Shown here: piece by piece, positions 59,129-64,000 of the stretch
How positions within the stretch are numbered: the stretch's first letter is position 1
Layout: every line of letters begins with the position of its first letter
Assembly: GCF_049860565.1 (NCBI RefSeq)
Contig: NZ_CP172056.1
Coordinates: 1,488,001 to 1,552,000 of the forward strand
Direction: 5' to 3'
DNA from: Desulfitobacterium_A nosdiversum
Lineage (GTDB): Bacteria > Bacillota > Desulfitobacteriia > Desulfitobacteriales > Desulfitobacteriaceae
Length of the DNA: 64,000 bases
Position numbers and translations under genes: made by a program
The notes under the pieces: model-generated
Seen by the model: only the letters and a program-made list of their open reading frames with translations
Told to the model about the DNA's origin: nothing
Databases searched by the model: none

Positions 59129-60299
59129 GGTTATGAGCACGCAAAAACAGACTCCAAAGGAAGGTACGGAACCCATGAATGAGGAACAATTACGGGTCGA
59201 AGCGGTTAAGGAACTCATTCAAATCGGAAAAAAGAAGGGTTCCCTTACGTACCGTGAAATAATGGATGCTCTCCAAGGAATTGAGCTCACAACCGACCAA
59301 ATAGATGAAGTATATGAGCAGCTTGGCCGTATGGGTATTGAGGTAATACCCGTACCGGAAGAAGAGGAAGAAGTTTTAGAAAAAACCACGGATGATGATC
59401 TAAGCGATGATGGAGAAGATGCGGGTGCCGCAGAAGACACGGATGTTGATCTTACCGTACCGGAAGGGGTAGGAATTGATGATCCTGTCCGCATGTATTT
59501 AAAGGAAATTGGCCGGGTTCCTTTGCTGACAGCTGAGGAAGAAATCGATCTTGCTAAAAGAATGGAGCAGGGAGATGAAGGCGCTAAACGGCGGTTAGCG
59601 GAAGCGAATCTTCGCCTTGTTGTAAGTATTGCTAAACGTTATGTCGGTCGGGGTATGCTTTTCCTGGATTTGATTCAAGAAGGAAATTTAGGACTGATTA
59701 AAGCAGTTGAAAAATTTGATTATACTAAAGGTTATAAGTTCTCTACCTATGCGACATGGTGGATTCGCCAGGCAATTACGCGTGCAATTGCTGATCAGGC
59801 TCGGACTATTCGTATACCTGTTCATATGGTTGAAACGATCAATAAACTGATTCGGATTTCCCGCCAACTTCTGCAAGAGTTAGGACGTGAACCTGCACCT
59901 GAAGAAATCGCAGTTCAAATGGATATTCCCGTAGAACGCGTACGTGAAATTATGAAAATTGCTCAAGAGCCGGTTTCTTTGGAAACTCCAATTGGTGAAG
60001 AAGAAGACTCGCATTTGGGAGATTTTATTCCAGACGAAGATGCACCGGCTCCCTCGGAAGCTGCTTCCTTTATTCTTCTTAAAGAGCAGTTGGAGGAGGT
60101 TTTAGAAACACTCACACCTCGTGAGGAAAAGGTCTTGCGGCTGCGTTTTGGTCTCGATGATGGCAGAACTCGGACTTTGGAAGAAGTAGGGCAGGAATTT
60201 GGAGTTACACGTGAACGGATTCGTCAGATCGAAGCAAAAGCACTTCGGAAACTCCGTCATCCCAGCCGTAGTAAAAAACTTAAAGATTATCTTGAATAA
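59115..60299 (+). CDS. rpoD: RNA polymerase primary sigma factor
   Basis: 394 residues in the longest frame. Region 1.1 (about 20-80), an acidic linker, region 1.2 (DPVRMYLKEIGRVPLLTAEEE), region 2 (EANLRLVVSIAKRYVGRGMLFLDLIQEGNLGLIKAVEKFDY..FSTYATWWIRQAI), region 3 and region 4 (TPREEKVLRLRFG..TLEEVGQEFGVTRERIRQIEAKALRKLR) are all intact. Start is uncertain: GTG 59115 overlaps dnaG, while ATG 59175 (MNEEQLRVEAVKE) has a better ribosome site (AGGAAGG). Confidence 0.96.
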   Translation: MAKSKVMSTQKQTPKEGTEPMNEEQLRVEAVKELIQIGKKKGSLTYREIMDALQGIELTTDQIDEVYEQLGRMGIEVIPVPEEEEEVLEKTTDDDLSDDGEDAGAAEDTDVDLTVPEGVGIDDPVRMYLKEIGRVPLLTAEEEIDLAKRMEQGDEGAKRRLAEANLRLVVSIAKRYVGRGMLFLDLIQEGNLGLIKAVEKFDYTKGYKFSTYATWWIRQAITRAIADQARTIRIPVHMVETINKLIRISRQLLQELGREPAPEEIAVQMDIPVERVREIMKIAQEPVSLETPIGEEEDSHLGDFIPDEDAPAPSEAASFILLKEQLEEVLETLTPREEKVLRLRFGLDDGRTRTLEEVGQEFGVTRERIRQIEAKALRKLRHPSRSKKLKDYLE

Positions 60300-60320
60300 A
60301 AAGTATCTGAATAAAAAGCT

Positions 60321-60355
60321 GGCTCTACCTAAAAACTAAGGTAGAGCCTATTATT
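60321..60355 (+). terminator. terminator after rpoD
   Basis: GGCTCTACCT (60321-60330) pairs with AGGTAGAGCC (60339-60348), then TATTATTT. Confidence 0.8.
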
Positions 60356-60521
60356 TATTCTTATTAAAATATCTTTATTTGAAGGCAGAATTCTATTTAA
60401 TTACAGGCAGAATTAAATTTGGAATGTTTTTTTTAAGGAATAGCTTTTTTAGAAATTTCTAATAGATTTTTCGTAAAAATTTCGGAAACCAAAAAATTAT
60501 TGATTTTTAACTGCTTAAAGC

Positions 60522-60550
60522 TTGACTATAAAAAGTGTTTTGCGTATAAT
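60522..60550 (+). promoter_or_regulatory. promoter of the tRNA array
   Basis: TTGACT (60522-60527), 17 nt, TATAAT (60545-60550), 18 nt before the first tRNA. The AT-rich 60356-60521 stretch upstream may act as an UP element. Confidence 0.85.
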
Positions 60551-60568
60551 AATCCATGCAAAGGCCAT

Positions 60569-60643
60569 TCCTCGATAGCTCAATGGTGGAGCAACCGGCT
60601 GTTAACCGGTAGGTTGTAGGTTCGAGTCCTACTCGGGGAGCCA
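60569..60643 (+). tRNA. tRNA-Asn (GTT)
   Basis: 75 nt cloverleaf. Acceptor TCCTCGA pairs with TCGGGGA, anticodon GTT in CTGTTAA, T-arm GGTTCGAGTCC, discriminator G and encoded CCA. Confidence 0.95.
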
Positions 60644-60662
60644 TTTTTTTTATTCCTTATCC

Positions 60663-60737
60663 GGGCCCATAGCTCAGCGGTAGAGCTGCCGGCTCATAAC
60701 CGGTTGGTCCTAGGTTCGAACCCTAGTGGGCCCACCA
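60663..60737 (+). tRNA. tRNA with CAT anticodon (Met or Ile2)
   Basis: 75 nt. Acceptor GGGCCCA/TGGGCCC, anticodon CAT in CTCATAA, CCA encoded. It is not an initiator type (paired 1-72). CAT could be elongator Met or, after lysidine modification, Ile(AUA); sequence alone does not decide. Confidence 0.9.
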
Positions 60738-60751
60738 TCTGAATATTTCAT

Positions 60752-60827
60752 GGCCCGTTGGTCAAGAGGCTTAAGACACCGCCCTTTCACGGCGGCTACA
60801 CGGGTTCGAATCCCGTACGGGTCACCA
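60752..60827 (+). tRNA. tRNA-Glu (TTC)
   Basis: 76 nt. Acceptor GGCCCGT/ACGGGTC, anticodon TTC in CTTTCAC, T-arm GGTTCGAATCC, CCA encoded. Confidence 0.95.
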
Positions 60828-60844
60828 AACACAGATCATGATGT

Positions 60845-60920
60845 GGGCGATTGGCTCAGTCGGGAGAGCGCATCCTTCACACGGATGAGGTCATCGGTTC
60901 GATCCCGGTATCGCCCACCA
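60845..60920 (+). tRNA. tRNA-Val (CAC)
   Basis: 76 nt. Acceptor GGGCGAT/ATCGCCC, anticodon stem CATCC/GGATG with loop TTCACAC, anticodon CAC, T-arm GGTTCGATCCC, CCA encoded. Confidence 0.93.
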
Positions 60921-60925
60921 GAAAT

Positions 60926-60947
60926 AAAAGGCTTTAGGCCTTTTTTA
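60926..60947 (+). terminator. terminator of the tRNA array
   Basis: AAAAGGC and GCCTTTTTT around a short loop, then a T-rich stretch. Confidence 0.8.
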
Positions 60948-60995
60948 TTTTTAACCATTTTGCTTATGTGCAGTTTTATCTAATTAAGTTTTTAT

Positions 60996-61027
60996 AGCGC
61001 TTTCCCTTTATGGGAAGGTGCTTTTTT
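60996..61027 (+). terminator. second terminator hairpin after the tRNA array
   Basis: AGCGCTTTCCC pairs with GGGAAGGTGCT (two mismatches), followed by six T. The spacer to the NRPS gene (61028-61200) shows nothing else I can support. Confidence 0.75.
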
Positions 61028-61221
61028 ATTATAAGAAAGTATTTTAGCAGATTTTAAAATTTCCTTTTATTAGTTAATTGGAAGGATTTATAAAACACAT
61101 GTCGAAAAGTAGTTAATATTTCATATTTTATTAAATTCTAAATTAAGATTAAATGGAGTTATTTACGATTACCGTTTAATTTTAAGTACCTGGGATTATT
61201 TTTAGATTTGGAGGAATAAAA

Positions 61222-64000
61222 ATGGCGAAGCTATATCCTTTAACAAATGCACAGAAGTCAATATGGGTTGCTGATAATCTTTATCCCGGTACGAGTCAGG
61301 CTATTTCCTCAGCGACTACGATCATATATGATAAATTAGATTTTGGTTTAATGAATGAAGCCCTTAACTTGGTCATAAAAAATAACGATGCTCTTCGTAT
61401 TCGATTAATTAATTCGGGTTCAACACCACAACAATATTTTTCGGACTTTGTTCCTAAAAATTTTGACGTATTAGATTTTAGCTATGAGAATGGTGAGAAG
61501 GATTATAAAGAATGGGAACAGAAGATGACTGTAACCCCGTTTGCTTTAATTGAAAATGAGCTTTTTTATTTCGCTATGATAAAGTTAGAAGAACAAAAGA
61601 ATATCTGTTACTTTAAATTCCATCACATGATTACAGATGCTTGGGGATTCGTGCTGGTTATCAGAAAGACGATGAAAGAGTATTGGCAGCTTTTGCAGGG
61701 TGTTCACCCGGATACGGGTGAAGAACCATCCTTTATAGACCACATTCTTGATGAACAGCAATATTTAACTTCAGAACGTTTTGAAAAACATAAGAATTTC
61801 TGGTCGGGGGTTTTTGAAACCGTTCCTGAGTTTATATCAATGACGGATAACAAAGGGTTTAAAAGCTTGACTGGAAAAAGAAAAAGCCATGCTTTATCTC
61901 CGTCATTGAGCTCCAAACTTCATAGCTTTTGTAATTCTAATAAAGTTTCGGAATTTAGTGTTTTTTATGCGCTTCTTGCGTTATATCTTTCAAAAAGGAC
62001 GAATAAGAAAGATATCGCGATTGAAACACCTATTTTGAATCGATCAGGCAAGGTTGAAAAGAATACGGCAGGTATGTTTATGAACAATATACCGACTAGA
62101 ATTTATGTTGAGCCAAGTTTTGACTTTTTGACTTTTGTCAATACGTCTTACCAAGAGCTAAAAAAGTTCATGCGTAATCAACGTTATCCGTATAGTTACA
62201 TACTCAAAGATTTTCGGGAAAAGCATCATTTTTCCGGGACCCTGGTGGATGTCACTCTGAATTATTGGAATGTCAAACTGGATTCTGTTATTGAGTATGA
62301 AGGAATTTGGAATTATCCTGGTGCTCAGCCCAACTCGTTGTCGATCGGCGTCAGCGATTGGGCGGAAACAGGCTTGCCGGTACTGGATTATGATTATCTG
62401 ATTGAAGTCTTTAACGAGAATGATATTGAACAAATGCATAACAATATTTGTAATCTGTTGACGGACGCCTTAGAAAATCCGACTAAAAAGCTATCTGAGC
62501 TGCAGATGTTATCTCAGGGCGAGTTGCATGAGTTGCTAGATGCGTTTAATCCTGCAGAGAGGCCTTATCACATAAAGAGCGTATCTGAGTTGTTTGAGGA
62601 CCAGGTTATTAAAACACCGAATCACACTGCAATAGTATTTGGCGACAAAGAATTAAGTTACTCTGAACTTAATGAAAGAGCAAATCAGCTTGCCCGTTAT
62701 ATTCGAAATAAAGGGATCACACGTAACTCAATAATCGGTTTAATGGTTAACAGATCATTAGAGATGGTCATTGGTATACTGGGGATTCTTAAGGCCGGTG
62801 CAGCCTATTTGCCGATTGATCCAGGCTATCCTGGTGAAAGAATAGCCTATATGCTTGAACAAAGTCGTACGCAACTAGTGCTTACGAATATAGATAATCC
62901 GGAAATGCGTTCCCACGGAAATTGTGAATTTGCTGATATTTCCTTAACCAACCCGACTATTTATACGGGTGCTCAAGAAAACCTTGATAAGGATCAAAAA
63001 GCCAACCCAGAAGATTTAGCCTATGTGCTTTTTACTTCGGGTTCGACAGGCAAGCCTAAAGGCGTTATGGTTCAGCATCGGGCTTTATGCAATCTTGTTA
63101 ATTGCATTGTACGTAGTCTGGATTTTAAAAATCAAACCATTGTATCCATAACTACAATGTCCTTTGATATTTTCTTTGGGGACACGATTATGCCCCTGAC
63201 GCAAGGAATGAAGGTCATTATCGCCAATGAGGAAGAACAAACAATACCGAGATATCTTTTCGGCCTTATGGCTAAACACCAAGTTAAGGTTCTTCAGGCC
63301 ACACCGTCGCGCATGAAGCTGATTTTAAGTGAAGAGCATGGCAGAGAGTGCTTAAAAGATTTATCTCATCTTTTAATTACTGGGGAGGCATTCCCAGCAC
63401 AGTTATTGCCGCAGCTGAAATCCGTGACTCATGCAGAAATCTATAATCTATACGGCCCAACAGAGACGACGGTATGGTCCACCTTTACTAATGTTACCCG
63501 CTCAGAAAAAATGACCATTGGAAAACCGGTAGACAACACACAAATTTATATTCTAGATGAGAATTTTGTACCTGTAACCCTAGGATCAGTGGGTGAAATT
63601 TTCATTTCTGGAGACGGAGTTTCACTTGGCTATTTAAATAATCCTGAATTGACGAAAGAACGCTTCCTGGCTAATCCATATCTCCCTGACAAGATGATGT
63701 ACCGAACAGGGGATTTAGGGCGTTGGCTTAAAAATGGTGAAATAGAATGTTTAGGCCGTAATGATAATCAAGTAAAAATCAGGGGACTTAGGATTGAAGT
63801 GGAGGAAATCGAAGCATGCTTAATCCAGCATCCTGCGATTGGTGAAGCAGTTATAGCCGTTAAAGAAGATAAAACAGGCAAAAAACATTTAATGGCTTAC
63901 CTTATCCCAACGGATGAGGTAAAGCCAAGTCACGGAGAATTAGTCTCCCATATCTTAAAATATTTACCCAGCTATATGGTTCCGGCAGGTTTTACCTGGC
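61222..64000 (+). CDS. non-ribosomal peptide synthetase, partial (condensation plus adenylation domains)
   Basis: The frame opens at ATG 61222 (GGAGG at 61209-61213) and has no stop before the window edge (926 codons). Residues about 1-440 form a condensation domain with HHMITDAWG (His 134/135; the active motif HHxxxDG has one extra residue before Gly). From about 454 an adenylation domain shows FTSGSTGKPKGV (about 604), NLYGPTETT (about 748), YRTGDLGRW and GRNDNQVKIRGLRIE. The specificity positions I can read include D, I and G in SFDIFFG; I do not assign an amino acid. A carrier domain should follow outside. A leading C domain suggests an elongation module or N-acylating start. Confidence 0.93.
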   Translation, partial: MAKLYPLTNAQKSIWVADNLYPGTSQAISSATTIIYDKLDFGLMNEALNLVIKNNDALRIRLINSGSTPQQYFSDFVPKNFDVLDFSYENGEKDYKEWEQKMTVTPFALIENELFYFAMIKLEEQKNICYFKFHHMITDAWGFVLVIRKTMKEYWQLLQGVHPDTGEEPSFIDHILDEQQYLTSERFEKHKNFWSGVFETVPEFISMTDNKGFKSLTGKRKSHALSPSLSSKLHSFCNSNKVSEFSVFYALLALYLSKRTNKKDIAIETPILNRSGKVEKNTAGMFMNNIPTRIYVEPSFDFLTFVNTSYQELKKFMRNQRYPYSYILKDFREKHHFSGTLVDVTLNYWNVKLDSVIEYEGIWNYPGAQPNSLSIGVSDWAETGLPVLDYDYLIEVFNENDIEQMHNNICNLLTDALENPTKKLSELQMLSQGELHELLDAFNPAERPYHIKSVSELFEDQVIKTPNHTAIVFGDKELSYSELNERANQLARYIRNKGITRNSIIGLMVNRSLEMVIGILGILKAGAAYLPIDPGYPGERIAYMLEQSRTQLVLTNIDNPEMRSHGNCEFADISLTNPTIYTGAQENLDKDQKANPEDLAYVLFTSGSTGKPKGVMVQHRALCNLVNCIVRSLDFKNQTIVSITTMSFDIFFGDTIMPLTQGMKVIIANEEEQTIPRYLFGLMAKHQVKVLQATPSRMKLILSEEHGRECLKDLSHLLITGEAFPAQLLPQLKSVTHAEIYNLYGPTETTVWSTFTNVTRSEKMTIGKPVDNTQIYILDENFVPVTLGSVGEIFISGDGVSLGYLNNPELTKERFLANPYLPDKMMYRTGDLGRWLKNGEIECLGRNDNQVKIRGLRIEVEEIEACLIQHPAIGEAVIAVKEDKTGKKHLMAYLIPTDEVKPSHGELVSHILKYLPSYMVPAGFTW

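Noticed and set aside
60569..60920. tRNA array as attachment site of an integrated element
   Set aside because: I found no repeated tRNA 3' end or integrase downstream within the window.
1..64000. CRISPR array
   Set aside because: No regularly spaced short direct repeats were seen; the only repeat family is the ppdK-end repeat, with kilobase and irregular spacing.

Overview
The window reads as a chromosome segment of a low-to-mid GC, spore-forming anaerobic Clostridia, most like the Desulfosporosinus/Desulfitobacterium group. This rests on gene order (era, deoC, recO, glyQS, ccpN, PPDK regulator, ppdK, dgt, dnaG, rpoD), AGGAGG-type ribosome sites, a GerMN sporulation lipoprotein, cell-wall-binding-repeat-2 surface proteins and a selenium-dependent molybdenum hydroxylase system. 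The species assignment is inference; no rRNA is present.

Layout. 1-12.9 kb: housekeeping backbone, with the end of era, deoC, recO, a T-box-controlled glyQ-glyS operon, a surface lipoprotein, and a ccpN-like/PPDK-regulator/ppdK operon. Between the T-box and glyQ lie two structured elements: a large imperfect palindrome and a compact multi-stem element that ends at ATGA and resembles a free-standing HEARO/omega RNA. 12.9-30.8 kb: an accessory region of short modules (XRE regulator plus CPBP protease; TetR plus a split PEP-dikinase-like enzyme and an orphan NuoD; AraC plus an iron-sulfur flavoprotein; a DinG-like helicase; YitT; an RCC1/CWB2 surface protein). Imperfect copies of a short repeat punctuate it. 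The core of the repeat is the 3' end of ppdK, followed by ppdK-like terminator hairpins. Gene debris (RhuM tail, alpha/beta hydrolase relic, frameshifted ORFs) is common here. 31-32 kb: dgt, backbone again.

32.1-56.2 kb: a purine/urate catabolic island related to the E. coli ygeWXY-hyuA-yqeAB / ygfK-ssnA-xdhD genes. It has a three-subunit xanthine dehydrogenase, YgfK, an NCS2 permease, SsnA, two fold-type II PLP enzymes, a sigma-54 activator, YgeY, a YgeW-type carbamoyltransferase, carbamate kinase, a dihydropyrimidinase-like hydrolase, a fused selenium-dependent xanthine dehydrogenase and its maturation proteins. The two halves are each preceded by a near-consensus -24/-12 promoter, and the activator gene lies between them. 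The likely scheme is import and hydroxylation of purines, ring opening, transfer of a carbamoyl group to phosphate, and ATP formation by carbamate kinase.

56.3-61 kb: a GerMN lipoprotein on the minus strand, dnaG-rpoD, and an Asn-Met/Ile2-Glu-Val tRNA array. From 61.2 kb to the window end an NRPS gene (condensation plus adenylation domain) runs off the edge. The backbone order dgt-dnaG-rpoD suggests that the 24 kb purine island was inserted between dgt and dnaG, and the 18 kb module region between ppdK and dgt.
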